DNA of 40,930 nucleotides from JBBIMS01 sp964531645 (GTDB lineage: Bacteria; Acidobacteriota; Aminicenantia; JBFLYD01; JBBIMS01), in NCBI GenBank assembly GCA_964531645.1, contig CAZHEF010000023.1, forward strand, positions 1-40,930. Reading direction: 5' to 3'. The translations under genes were made by a program, and so were the position numbers. Shown one piece after another: positions 17,573 to 25,738 of the stretch. The notes under the pieces were generated by a model. The model was not told the DNA's origin. It searched no databases and worked only from the letters and a program-made list of their open reading frames with translations. How positions within the stretch are numbered: position 1 is the stretch's first letter; every line of letters starts with the position of its first letter.

Positions 17573-19031
17573 TTCTCTCCTCCAGTGCTGATTCAGCAAC
17601 TTCTCTGTCACTGAAAGGAATCCTCTCATCCCCTATTATCTGATACTCCTCATGCCCTTTTCCTGCAATGATTACAAAGTCTCCCTCTTCAGCAATTGAA
17701 ACTGCTTTGAAAATAGCTTCTCTTCTGTCAGGAATTACAATGTAATTTTTGTTTCCCGATTTTTTAAACCCTGCTTTAACATCTTTAATTATAGAAACTG
17801 GATCTTCACTCCGTGGATTGTCAGATGTTATGATTGAAATATCAGCAAGCTTTCCAGCAACCTCTCCCATCTTTGGTCTCTTTTTCTTATCCCTATCCCC
17901 TCCAGCGCCGAAAACCAGTATTATTCTTTTTGGTTTAAGCTCTGCCACTGTTTCTATGAGATTTCTCAAAGAATCGTCTGAATGGGCATAGTCGACCATT
18001 ACTTTAAATCCCAGAGAATTCTCCACTATTTCAAATCTTCCCTTCACACCCTTAAAATCTTTAAAGGCTTTTTTAATATCTTCCTTCCCAAGATTAAAAG
18101 TTATTGCAACTCCCATTGAAGCAAGAATATTGTATAGATTTGGCTTTCCAAGAAGAGGAGAACTCACTTCAATTGTTCCTGAGGGAGTTGAAATTTCTGC
18201 TTCAATACCTTCTGAAGTAAGGTTGTAAGAGAGGGGGAATATGTGAGCATCACTCCCAAGTCCATAAGATAGAGAAGGCGCTTTGATTTCTTTTGAGAGT
18301 TTTTTCCCCCAAGAATCATCAATATTTATAACGCCATAACCTTCTTTTTTATCAAGGAGATCAAATAATCTTTTCTTTGCTTCAAAATAGGATTTCATAT
18401 TTTTGTGAAAATCGAGATGGTCATGGGTAAGATTTGTAAAGACTGCGCAATTAAAGTCAAGTCCGTCAACCCTTTTCATGCAAAGGGAATGAGATGAGAC
18501 CTCTATAACACAAATTGCGACTCCATCCTCAATCATTTCTTTTAACATCCTGTTTATATGAGGAGATTCTGGCGTTGTCATCTGAGCCGGGGTTGACTTT
18601 TCTCCCCATCTGCTGTAGATGGTTCCGAGCAAACCTGTTTGAAAACCCGCATTTTTAAATATATGCTCTATCAGGTGAGTTGTGGTTGTTTTACCATTTG
18701 TTCCTGTAACTCCGATGAGTTTTAATTTAGAACCTGGATTTTCGTAGAGGAGAACAGAAATTTTCCACATGGCTTCCCGGGAATCTTTAACCCTCAGCCA
18801 ATTTACATTCTTACTGAGCTTTGGTTTTCTTTCTGAAACCACAGTGTTTGCACCAAGGGTAATAGCTTCGTCAATAAAATCGTGGCCATCAAATTTCCCC
18901 CCTTTAAGAGCAACAAATATATAATTTTCTTTAACTTCCTTGGAATAATTTGTAATTCCTAAAACAATACTTTCCTCATTTCCATTAAAGGAAATGTAGT
19001 CAATTTTTTGAAGTAAATCTTTTATCTTCAT
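17559..19031 (-). CDS. murE: UDP-N-acetylmuramoyl-tripeptide synthetase, meso-DAP type
   Basis: Cytoplasmic Mur ligase that adds the third stem-peptide residue. Family motifs are VALKGGKFDGHDFI (about 40-53), the P-loop GVTGTNGKTTTTHL, TNLTHDHLDFHK and the C-terminal FGAGGDRDKKKRP. The specificity motif SDNPRSEDP carries DNPR, which in known MurE enzymes selects meso-diaminopimelate rather than lysine, so the wall is predicted to be DAP type. The length of 490 residues is standard. The ATG at 19031 has AAAGGA upstream and lies inside the end of ftsI (32-nt overlap). Confidence 0.96.
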   Translation of the reverse strand: MKIKDLLQKIDYISFNGNEESIVLGITNYSKEVKENYIFVALKGGKFDGHDFIDEAITLGANTVVSERKPKLSKNVNWLRVKDSREAMWKISVLLYENPGSKLKLIGVTGTNGKTTTTHLIEHIFKNAGFQTGLLGTIYSRWGEKSTPAQMTTPESPHINRMLKEMIEDGVAICVIEVSSHSLCMKRVDGLDFNCAVFTNLTHDHLDFHKNMKSYFEAKKRLFDLLDKKEGYGVINIDDSWGKKLSKEIKAPSLSYGLGSDAHIFPLSYNLTSEGIEAEISTPSGTIEVSSPLLGKPNLYNILASMGVAITFNLGKEDIKKAFKDFKGVKGRFEIVENSLGFKVMVDYAHSDDSLRNLIETVAELKPKRIILVFGAGGDRDKKKRPKMGEVAGKLADISIITSDNPRSEDPVSIIKDVKAGFKKSGNKNYIVIPDRREAIFKAVSIAEEGDFVIIAGKGHEEYQIIGDERIPFSDREVAESALEERSARA

Positions 19032-20757
19032 TCTCTTTTTCCTTTAAAGAAGCAAAGTGATAATTCTTAAGAATCTCCCAATTTCTAAGCCTTATTATTC
19101 CCAGAGCAATATCTCTGAAAATAGGAGCTGCGACATCTCCTCCCCAATAAGCACCCTTTGGTTCGTCTATAACAACTATAACCGAATATTTTGGCTCCTC
19201 CAATGGGAAAAAGCCAGCAAAAGATGACACATAGGCGGAGTCCGAATACCTGCCATTAACAAATTTTTGAGATGTCCCTGTTTTCCCAGCGACTCTCACA
19301 CCTTCTATTCTTGCCCTCTTTCCTGTTCCTTCTTCCACAATCATTTCCATTATTCTCTTGATTGTGTTAGCAGTGTTTTCACTTATAATTTTTTCTGGTG
19401 GGTTATAAATAATGGACTCTTCCCTTCCTTCATCTTTTATTTTCTTTACAATGTGGGGATAGACAATATAGCCATTGTTTGCAATAGCTGAAATTGCTCT
19501 TAAGACCTGGAGTGGAGTTGCTCCAATCTCTTGCCCAATGGCTACCGAGCCTAAGGATATCCCTGACCATTGAGAAGGATGTCTCAAGATCCCCTTTTCC
19601 TCTCCGGGCAGGTCAATCTTAGTCCTCTGGGAAAATTTGAATTTCTCATTCAAAGAATAAAAAATTTCATCCTCTTTCATACGAAGAGCAAGCTTTATTG
19701 TGCCAACATTGCTCGAATATTTAATTATCTCAGGAAAGGAAAGAAAAGAAAAGTTTTTATGATCCTTTATAGAAACATTATGAAGCTCGATCTTCCCACC
19801 CCTGCAGTCAAAGACTTCATTAAGTTTAACTCTTCCACTTTCGAAAACAATAGCTGATATGGGAATTTTCAATGTTGAACCTGGCTCATAGATCCATCTT
19901 ATAGCTCTATTCAACTTTGAATTCTCATCTGTGCTGCAAAAATTGTTTGTGTCATATCTTGGATAACTTGATAAGGCAAAGATTTCTCCATTTCTTGGAT
20001 CCATCACTATTGCAATCCCACTCTTTGCTTCCCACTTTTTAATCCATTTTTCAAGGACTTCATCTGTTAAAAACTGAATAAATTTATCAATGGTCAATAC
20101 TAAATCTTTTCCACTTTTTGGAGGAACGATTTCCTGTATGTGATAAGCCTGTGGAACTTTTTTCCCATCTTTGTAAACACAAAGTTTTCCCTTTGCTCCT
20201 GAAAGAATAGATTCATAAAAGTTTTCCACCCCTTCAAGGCCCTGCTCGTCAATTCCAACTCCACCAAGGATATGTGAAGCAAGCTCTCCCTCGGGATAGA
20301 CTCTTTTATATTCCTTAATAATACCAATCTTCTCAATGCCAAGAGGTCTGATTAATTGCTCCTCTTCGAAGGAGAGCTTCCTTTTTACCCACAAAAATTG
20401 CTTTTTGTTTTCAATACCTTTAATAAGATTTTCATAGGCTTCCTTTGAAAGATTAAGAGCGATACTCAATTCCTTTAATTCATTTTCCCTTCCATCCCAT
20501 TGAGAAGGATCTATGTATAATGAGAAAGTCTTAATCGAAGTAGCAAGAATTTTCTCATTTCTATCAAAGATATCCCCCCTTTTTGAATCTACTGAAACTA
20601 TCCTGCTGTTTTGAGCAGATATTATCTTTTTGTAAGTTTTGTGTCTGAAAATCTGCAGGTCTGCAAGTCTGAAAAGAATTATCCCTGACCATACAAGAAA
20701 AACTAAAAAAGAGATTTTCACCCTCTTTCTCAGCTCTACAACAGGACTTTTTATCAC
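19000..20757 (-). CDS. ftsI: Septal peptidoglycan transpeptidase FtsI (class B PBP)
   Basis: Bitopic inner-membrane penicillin-binding protein that cross-links septal wall material in partnership with FtsW. One N-terminal TM helix (about 14-32) is followed by the pedestal domain (RGDIFDRNEKILATS, about 60-74). The transpeptidase domain has all three active-site motifs: S294-T-L-K297, S348-S-N350 and K492-T-G-T495. The start is a GTG whose last bases overlap the ftsL TGA (GTGA). At 585 residues it lies within the family range, and I see no C-terminal PASTA domain. Position after ftsL supports the septal (FtsI) rather than elongation (MrdA) assignment. Confidence 0.96.
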   Translation of the reverse strand: MIKSPVVELRKRVKISFLVFLVWSGIILFRLADLQIFRHKTYKKIISAQNSRIVSVDSKRGDIFDRNEKILATSIKTFSLYIDPSQWDGRENELKELSIALNLSKEAYENLIKGIENKKQFLWVKRKLSFEEEQLIRPLGIEKIGIIKEYKRVYPEGELASHILGGVGIDEQGLEGVENFYESILSGAKGKLCVYKDGKKVPQAYHIQEIVPPKSGKDLVLTIDKFIQFLTDEVLEKWIKKWEAKSGIAIVMDPRNGEIFALSSYPRYDTNNFCSTDENSKLNRAIRWIYEPGSTLKIPISAIVFESGRVKLNEVFDCRGGKIELHNVSIKDHKNFSFLSFPEIIKYSSNVGTIKLALRMKEDEIFYSLNEKFKFSQRTKIDLPGEEKGILRHPSQWSGISLGSVAIGQEIGATPLQVLRAISAIANNGYIVYPHIVKKIKDEGREESIIYNPPEKIISENTANTIKRIMEMIVEEGTGKRARIEGVRVAGKTGTSQKFVNGRYSDSAYVSSFAGFFPLEEPKYSVIVVIDEPKGAYWGGDVAAPIFRDIALGIIRLRNWEILKNYHFASLKEKENEDKRFTSKN

Positions 20758-21119
20758 TTTCTATATCCCTTTTCTTCTAAAAAGTTTATGTTCTTACTGG
20801 CAACCTCCTTGCCTTTTTTAAAAGACTCATTGGAATCCTTTTTTTCCGAAATCCTTAAAATTACTATCTGCTCTTTCTCCATTTCTCTCATCCCAAGGTC
20901 TCTTGCCATTTTCTCAACCCTTTTCAAGTTTTTTAATCTTGCATTCTCCATCTGGAGAATTTCTATCTCTTCTTTCAATTTATCTTTTTCTTTTCTCAGT
21001 TTTTCTATTTCATAGCCAATCCTTAAATTCTCTGTGTGAAAAAAGATATAGGTCAGGACAATCATAAATGAGAAAAAAAGAACGAGAAATAAATTAATAT
21101 TTTTTTCTTTCTTTCCCAT
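20754..21119 (-). CDS. ftsL: Cell division protein FtsL
   Basis: Small bitopic protein (121 residues from the chosen start) of the FtsQLB complex. A short cytoplasmic segment is followed by a TM helix (about 8-28, INLFLVLFFSFMIVLTYIFF). A periplasmic leucine-zipper-like coiled coil follows, rich in K and E (about 32-68, YEIEKLRKEKDKLKEEIEIL), then the RVEKMARDLGM segment seen in FtsL/DivIC proteins. The frame is open to an ATG at 21140 inside rsmH, but the ATG at 21119 has AAGGAG (21134-21129) 9 nt upstream and is preferred. FtsL is identified by size, topology and position, not by strong sequence conservation. Confidence 0.9.
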   Translation of the reverse strand: MGKKEKNINLFLVLFFSFMIVLTYIFFHTENLRIGYEIEKLRKEKDKLKEEIEILQMENARLKNLKRVEKMARDLGMREMEKEQIVILRISEKKDSNESFKKGKEVASKNINFLEEKGYRK

Positions 21120-21121
21120 CT

Positions 21122-22039
21122 TCACTCTCTCCTTATACATCGCAACTTTGAAGAACGAGAACTTGGATTTTTTTCAATTTCTCTCCTAGAAGGAGAGAGA
21201 GGTTTCTTGGTGAGTATTTCACCAATCCCTTCCTTTTTCAATTTCCTGAAGGTGTTTTTTACAATTCTATCTTCAAGGGAGTGGAAGGAAATAACAACAA
21301 CTGTTGATTGCGGATTCAAATTTCTTAGAAGTTTCTCTAAAAAATCGTCGAGTCCTCTCAACTCATCGTTTACCTCTATTCTTAGAGCCTGAAAAACTTT
21401 TTGGGCAGGATGACTCTTTCCTTTAACAGGTTTCCATCTGTAAACCTTTTCAACTATCTCCCGAAGCTCTGATGTCCTTTTAAGTGGATTTTTCTTCCTG
21501 GTTTCAATAATTTTATCAACAAGTTTGTAGGGGGAGACAACTTCACCGTACTCCCTGAAAATCCTTACAAGTTCATCCCTTTTATATTTGTTCAAAATTT
21601 TCTCAGCTGTCAGAGGAGTATCTCTGGAAAATCTCATATCAAGTGCACCATCCCTGTTGAAGCTGAAACCTCTCTCTGCCTTCTGAAGCTGATAAGCTGA
21701 TAGACCGAGATCAATGATAACCCCTTTCATTTCCTTAAAATTTATTGGAAGTTCAAATATATCACGATAATCAGAACAAAAAACTTTGAACCTCCCTTCA
21801 AATTCCTTCAATCTTTTTATTGCAACCTCTATTGATTCCTCATCTTTATCAATACCTATAACTTTTCCATCTGGAGATGATCTCCTGAGAATTTCAATGG
21901 AATGCCCCCCTGTTCCAAGAGTACAATCAAGATATGTAAATGGGGAGCACGGATTCAAATAATTCATGACATCCTCAACCATAACAGGAGTATGATAAAT
22001 CTCATTTTTTTCCAAGAATTTCCCAGAGAGTATTTTCAT
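21122..22039 (-). CDS. rsmH: 16S rRNA (cytosine-1402-N4)-methyltransferase
   Basis: SAM-dependent methyltransferase (MraW/RsmH) that modifies C1402 in the ribosomal P site. The opening YHTPVMVEDVMNYL, the SAM motif YLDCTLGTGGHS, VIGIDKDEES, DLGLSAYQL and the ISFHSLEDRIVK motif are diagnostic. The ATG at 22039 has GGAGG (22050-22046) 6 nt upstream and is preferred over the longer open frame to 22117. It gives 305 residues, the family norm. The gene start lies inside mraZ with a 38-nt overlap, longer than other overlaps here. Confidence 0.96.
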   Translation of the reverse strand: MKILSGKFLEKNEIYHTPVMVEDVMNYLNPCSPFTYLDCTLGTGGHSIEILRRSSPDGKVIGIDKDEESIEVAIKRLKEFEGRFKVFCSDYRDIFELPINFKEMKGVIIDLGLSAYQLQKAERGFSFNRDGALDMRFSRDTPLTAEKILNKYKRDELVRIFREYGEVVSPYKLVDKIIETRKKNPLKRTSELREIVEKVYRWKPVKGKSHPAQKVFQALRIEVNDELRGLDDFLEKLLRNLNPQSTVVVISFHSLEDRIVKNTFRKLKKEGIGEILTKKPLSPSRREIEKNPSSRSSKLRCIRRE

Positions 22040-22448
22040 CAAATGCCTCCGATAAAATCTCTTTCTCAAATAACTCTTTATTCCACACCACCAGATAGTC
22101 AATTTTTCCGAGAACAATAAGTTCCTCTCCGTCCATCATTGCGGATTTTCTTAGATATGGTGGGATTAGAATTCTTCCCTTACCATCAATCTGGTCACTC
22201 TTCCCCCAGTAGCCAACTCTGTCGAGAAATTTCGAAGCCCTTGGATTAAAAGGAGAATCCTGAAGGAGTTTCTCTTCTACCTTCTCCCATTCAGAAATTG
22301 GAAATAACCAAACATATTTTCCCGTGATCGATGTTATGTAAATCTCATCCCCCCAGTTCTTTTTTATAATCTCAAGGAATTTTGCAGGAATCTTAAGTCT
22401 ACCGCTCTCATCAAGCCTTACTGTCTCTCTACCTCTCAGACTTCTCAT
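22002..22448 (-). CDS. mraZ: Transcriptional regulator MraZ
   Basis: DNA-binding repressor/regulator of the division and cell-wall operon it heads. Its 148 residues hold two SpoVT-AbrB-like swapped-hairpin repeats with the conserved DxxGR motif: LDESGRLKIPAKF (about 13-25) and IDGKGRILIPPYL (about 88-100). MraZ proteins bind arrays of TGGGA-type repeats spaced 10 bp upstream of their own gene, and exactly such an array lies just before this ATG. The start is fixed by the family N-terminus. There is no standard Shine-Dalgarno, only GGGA within the nearest repeat. Confidence 0.96.
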   Translation of the reverse strand: MRSLRGRETVRLDESGRLKIPAKFLEIIKKNWGDEIYITSITGKYVWLFPISEWEKVEEKLLQDSPFNPRASKFLDRVGYWGKSDQIDGKGRILIPPYLRKSAMMDGEELIVLGKIDYLVVWNKELFEKEILSEAFDENTLWEILGKK

Positions 22449-22452
22449 TTTG

Positions 22453-22480
22453 TCCCACTTTATCCCATTTTATCCCTTAA
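22453..22480 (-). promoter_or_regulatory. MraZ-binding repeat array (putative operator)
   Basis: On the operon strand three GGGA units occur at an exact 10-bp period: AAGGGATAAAA, TGGGATAAAG and TGGGACAAAA (their TCCC complements start at 22473, 22463 and 22453). This matches the known arrangement of MraZ boxes. The array covers the -10 box and the start of the transcript, so MraZ binding would occlude initiation. Autoregulation is inferred from the family. Confidence 0.8.
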
Positions 22481-22495
22481 AAATATACTTGTCAA
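22467..22495 (-). promoter_or_regulatory. Promoter of the mraZ division/cell-wall operon
   Basis: A perfect -35 TTGACA (22495-22490) and a -10 TAAAAT (22472-22467, five of six) are separated by 17 nt. The predicted start of transcription near 22460 leaves only about 12 nt before the mraZ ATG at 22448. The -10 is embedded in the MraZ repeat array. Confidence 0.82.
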
Positions 22496-22641
22496 GTGGT
22501 TCATTTAATCCAGCAAGAAAAGCGAAATAATTAAGAAATTAAAGAAAGTATTACAAATTTAGAAGTGGGAAAGGAAAATAAAAAAGAGATTTTAGATTAG
22601 TTCTCATTACAAAAAGAAACTGATTCCTTTATTAATTTTAG

Positions 22642-24150
22642 CTATTTTGCAAGAATCACTCTGTTTTTGCCGAGTCTCTTTGCCTCGTACATTGCATTAT
22701 CAGCTCTTTTTATAAGATCTTCGGGACCTTCCTCACTCATATAAGAAGCAACACCCAGACTGGCTGTTATTTTTAAATTTTCATTGATTTTAATTATTGA
22801 TGGAAACTCCTCCTCAATCATTTTTCTCAACCTTCCTCCCACAATAAGAGCTTTGTCGATGGGTGTCTCAGGAAGAATTATTGCAAATTCCTCACCTCCA
22901 TACCTCGCAATTGTATCCACATCACAATCCTTGTAAACTTCGTCCTTGCATCCTCTTATATTATCTTTTATCAGCCTTGCTACCTCCCTCAAAACTCTAT
23001 CACCAGTGAGATGTCCGTATGTATCATTAATACTTTTGAAATTGTCGAAATCAAGGATTATAAGGGAAAGGGGTCTTTTGTATCTCCTAGCTCTCATTAC
23101 CTCAGTGTAAAGCTTATGATAAAAATATCTGTAATTAAAAACACCTGTAAGGGGGTCGGTTATTGAAGTAAGCTCGAGCTCTCTATAGATCTGGGCATTT
23201 TTGATTGTAACTGCTATCTGGGAGCAAAGGAGGGAAAGAATTTTCTCGTCCTCTTTCCCAAAGGCATTCTTAACTTTACTTTCAATGGTCAAAACTCCCA
23301 GAAGCTCATCTTTGTAAATTATTGGAAGAGCTATCTCAGATTTTACTCCAGGAATTCCAGAGGAAATGTAATAATCAATCTTGGTCACATCACCTATGTT
23401 TAGAATCTTCTTTTCCTTAGCACACTTTCCTGTAACTCCATTTCCAATAGGTATTTTTAATCCTATATTCTTTTTCGGCATAACCGTTACAGCTTTGATG
23501 ACAAGATCTGAATTTTCCTTTACCATTATGGCACATGAATCATATTTCAAATTTTTTCTCACACTTTGAGCAATGAAATGAAGGAGCTTTTCAAATTGAA
23601 CAATTGAAGTTATTTTTATTCCTATTTTTTGTGCAAGTTCAAGTTGGGTGTGGAGGTAAGCTTTTGAAATGAAAACAGCAAGCTGGTTGGAAAGAATCTT
23701 AAGAATTTTAACATCATCTTCAGTAAAGGCATCTATTTCTGGGCTTTCTACATTCAAAACACCCAACAAGTTTTTTCTCCAGATTATAGGAACAGCAAGC
23801 TCAGATTTAATCTTTTCGGCGAAGGGAATGTAACTTTTAAATTTTGAAACATCAGGAACAAGAATTTCTTTTCTCTTTTCTGCACATAATCCTGTTATAC
23901 CTTTCCCCATTGGAATTCGCATTCCAATTATACGCATTGGATAATTTGTGGCAGCTTTTATGATAAGGCTGTCACCTTCTCTGAAAAGAATAGAGCAGTT
24001 TGAGTAATTATAGATTTCACTTATCATATCTGCACAAATTTTTAATAATTTTGGAAGCTCAAGTTCTTTACTGAGCTTTGAGGTTATTTTATAGAGCAGA
24101 TCCACCCTTGAACCATTTGCTTTTCTTTTCTCCATCATTTCATTTCTCAT
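22642..24150 (-). CDS. Diguanylate cyclase with two GAF domains
   Basis: A predicted cytoplasmic c-di-GMP synthase of 502 residues. Two GAF sensor domains (about 25-165 and 180-325) share repeated stretches, such as IPMGKGITGLCAEKRK in the first and IPIGNGVTGKCAKEKK in the second, and look like an internal duplication. The C-terminal GGDEF domain (about 328-490) has ITDPLTGVFNYRYF, DFDNFKSINDTYGH and the active-site RYGGEEF (GGEEF 418-422), so it should be catalytically competent. The inhibitory I-site RxxD, expected six residues before GGEEF, reads CDVD (409-412), lacking the arginine. I see no TM segment. The start at 24150 has no Shine-Dalgarno and sits 6 nt after a TAGAAT box. Ligands of the GAF domains are unknown. 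Confidence 0.92.
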   Translation of the reverse strand: MRNEMMEKRKANGSRVDLLYKITSKLSKELELPKLLKICADMISEIYNYSNCSILFREGDSLIIKAATNYPMRIIGMRIPMGKGITGLCAEKRKEILVPDVSKFKSYIPFAEKIKSELAVPIIWRKNLLGVLNVESPEIDAFTEDDVKILKILSNQLAVFISKAYLHTQLELAQKIGIKITSIVQFEKLLHFIAQSVRKNLKYDSCAIMVKENSDLVIKAVTVMPKKNIGLKIPIGNGVTGKCAKEKKILNIGDVTKIDYYISSGIPGVKSEIALPIIYKDELLGVLTIESKVKNAFGKEDEKILSLLCSQIAVTIKNAQIYRELELTSITDPLTGVFNYRYFYHKLYTEVMRARRYKRPLSLIILDFDNFKSINDTYGHLTGDRVLREVARLIKDNIRGCKDEVYKDCDVDTIARYGGEEFAIILPETPIDKALIVGGRLRKMIEEEFPSIIKINENLKITASLGVASYMSEEGPEDLIKRADNAMYEAKRLGKNRVILAK

Positions 24151-24156
24151 TTTTAT

Positions 24157-24184
24157 ATTCTAAATCAAAAAAAATAATTTTCAA
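24157..24184 (-). promoter_or_regulatory. Promoter of the GAF-GGDEF gene, probably leaderless
   Basis: TTGAAA (24184-24179) and TAGAAT (24162-24157) are spaced 16 nt apart. The -10 is followed by six bases and then the ATG at 24150, so transcription should begin at or next to the start codon. No Shine-Dalgarno is present. The 76-nt gap to gcvT carries this promoter and the divergent one. Confidence 0.6.
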
Positions 24185-24191
24185 GTTTTTC

Positions 24192-24218
24192 TTGAGAAAA
24201 ATCAATTAATATGATAAT
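24192..24218 (+). promoter_or_regulatory. Putative promoter of the gcv-gly operon
   Basis: Overlapping -10-like hexamers TATGAT (24210-24215) and GATAAT (24213-24218) lie 8-11 nt before the gcvT ATG. A TTGAGA (24192-24197) is 15 nt from GATAAT, which is a little short. No Shine-Dalgarno separates them from the ATG, so a leaderless or nearly leaderless transcript is likely. I see no glycine riboswitch-like structure, and there is no room for one. Confidence 0.45.
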
Positions 24219-24226
24219 CTTATCCC

Positions 24227-25321
24227 ATGAAAAAGACGAGGCTTAATAGGATTTTTAAAAGAATTAATGCAAAAATGATTGATTTTTTTGGGTGGGAGCT
24301 CCCTGTTGAGTTCAGTGGAATAATCTCAGAACATCTTGCAGTAAGGGAGGGAGTTGGAATCTTCGATGTGAGTCACATGGGTGAAATAAGAATAAAGGGG
24401 AATGATGCTCTAAAATTTCTTCGATTTATAACATCCAATGATCCAGGGAAGCTTTTTCCTGGAAAAATTCAGTATTCTGCTCTAACAACTCCAAAAGGAA
24501 CACCTGTTGACGATTTGCTTGTTTACAGAATTGCTGAAGAAGAATTCTTTTTAGTAGTTAACGCATCAAACACAGAGAAAGATTACAACTGGATACTGAA
24601 TCATTCCAAAGGATTTGATGTTGAGGTTAAAAATGAAAGTGATGAGTGGACACAACTTGCAATTCAGGGACCATTTTCCTATCAGGTCATATCCCCTCTG
24701 TGTGATTTCGATCTTTCAGAGCTGAAATATTACTGGTTTAAAGAAGGAAATTTCTCGGGAGAAAAGACAATAGTATCAAGAACTGGATATACGGGAGAAG
24801 ATGGTTTTGAAGTTTACTTTAGAGGAGATGAAGAAACTGCTGAAAAGATTTACTCAAGAATTATTGAAAGTGGAAAGGAATTCGGAATTCTCCCCTGTGG
24901 TCTCGGAGCAAGAAATACTTTAAGGCTTGAAGCTAAGATGTGTTTATATGGGAATGACATAGATGAGGAGACAACCCTTTTAGAGGCAGATCTTGGCTGG
25001 ATTGTGAATTTTGAAAAAGGGGATTTTATCGGAAAGGATGTATTACTAAAGCAAAAAGCGAATGGAATTGAAAGAAAGCTTGTAGGTTTTGAAGTTCATG
25101 ATAGAGCTCCTGCAAGGGAACACTCCCCAATTTTCATGGACGGAAATAAGGTTTCCTTTGTCAGAAGCGGAAGTTACGCACCTTATTTAAAGAAGAACAT
25201 TGGATTGGCCTACCTTCCCATTGATAGAACAGAAATAGGGACTGAATTTGAAATCAAAGTAAGGGATAGATTTGTTAAGGCCACTGTTGTCGAAACTCCT
25301 TTTTATAAAAGGAAAAAATGA
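24227..25321 (+). CDS. gcvT: Glycine cleavage system T protein (aminomethyltransferase)
   Basis: Transfers the aminomethyl carbon from lipoylated H protein to tetrahydrofolate, releasing ammonia and giving 5,10-methylene-THF. The 364 residues fit the family. Typical stretches are MIDFFGWELPVEF (about 17-29), GIFDVSHMGEI (about 45-55), the folate-site VVNASNTEKDYNWI and RTGYTGEDGFEVYF. Late motifs include GLGARNTLRLEA and the C-terminal barrel with YAPYLKKNIGLAY. It is the first gene of a six-gene glycine operon. The ATG lacks a Shine-Dalgarno. Confidence 0.96.
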   Translation: MKKTRLNRIFKRINAKMIDFFGWELPVEFSGIISEHLAVREGVGIFDVSHMGEIRIKGNDALKFLRFITSNDPGKLFPGKIQYSALTTPKGTPVDDLLVYRIAEEEFFLVVNASNTEKDYNWILNHSKGFDVEVKNESDEWTQLAIQGPFSYQVISPLCDFDLSELKYYWFKEGNFSGEKTIVSRTGYTGEDGFEVYFRGDEETAEKIYSRIIESGKEFGILPCGLGARNTLRLEAKMCLYGNDIDEETTLLEADLGWIVNFEKGDFIGKDVLLKQKANGIERKLVGFEVHDRAPAREHSPIFMDGNKVSFVRSGSYAPYLKKNIGLAYLPIDRTEIGTEFEIKVRDRFVKATVVETPFYKRKK

Positions 25322-25351
25322 AAAATTTCAGAAATTTAAAGGAGGATTTTT

Positions 25352-25738
25352 ATGTACCCACAGGATTTTTACTTTACCAAGGAGCATGAATGGGTAAAGG
25401 TCGAAGGAGAAAAAGGGATCGTGGGGATTACCGACTATGCCCAGAAATCCCTTGGTGATATAGTTTATGTAGAGCTTCCACCGGTTGGAAAGATTGTAAA
25501 ATTTATGGAAACAGCTGGAACAATAGAGTCTGTTAAAGCAGCTTCCGATATTTTCTCTCCTGTTACAGGTGAAGTCATTGAGGTAAATGAGAATTTAAAG
25601 GATTCTCCTGAACTTTTAAACAAGGATCCCCACGGAAATGGATGGATCTTCATAGTTAAACTCCATGACAAGACAGAGCTAAAAAAACTCATGACTAATT
25701 CTGAATATGAAAAGTATGTGGAAGGTTTGTCAAAATGA
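25352..25738 (+). CDS. gcvH: Glycine cleavage system H protein
   Basis: Lipoyl carrier that shuttles the aminomethyl group between the P, T and L proteins. The 128 residues have the lipoylation segment GTIESVKAASDIFSPVTGE, with Lys62 the attachment site, and the start FTKEHEWVKVEGEKGIVGITDYAQ normal for the family is seen in two adjoining parts (residues 8-31). AAAGGAGG (25338-25345) lies 6 nt before the ATG. The stop overlaps the gcvPA start (ATGA, 25735-25738). The L protein (lipoamide dehydrogenase) and lipoylation enzymes are not in this window. Confidence 0.97.
   Translation: MYPQDFYFTKEHEWVKVEGEKGIVGITDYAQKSLGDIVYVELPPVGKIVKFMETAGTIESVKAASDIFSPVTGEVIEVNENLKDSPELLNKDPHGNGWIFIVKLHDKTELKKLMTNSEYEKYVEGLSK

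Noticed and set aside
17573..17629. Possible 19-residue N-terminal extension of MurF
   Set aside because: The extension overlaps murE heavily and does not look like MurF. The GTG at 17572 has an ideal GGAGG site and the family N-terminus.
24151..24226. Glycine riboswitch before gcvT
   Set aside because: Only 76 nt separate the divergent genes and they are filled by promoters. No tandem aptamer-like structure can fit.
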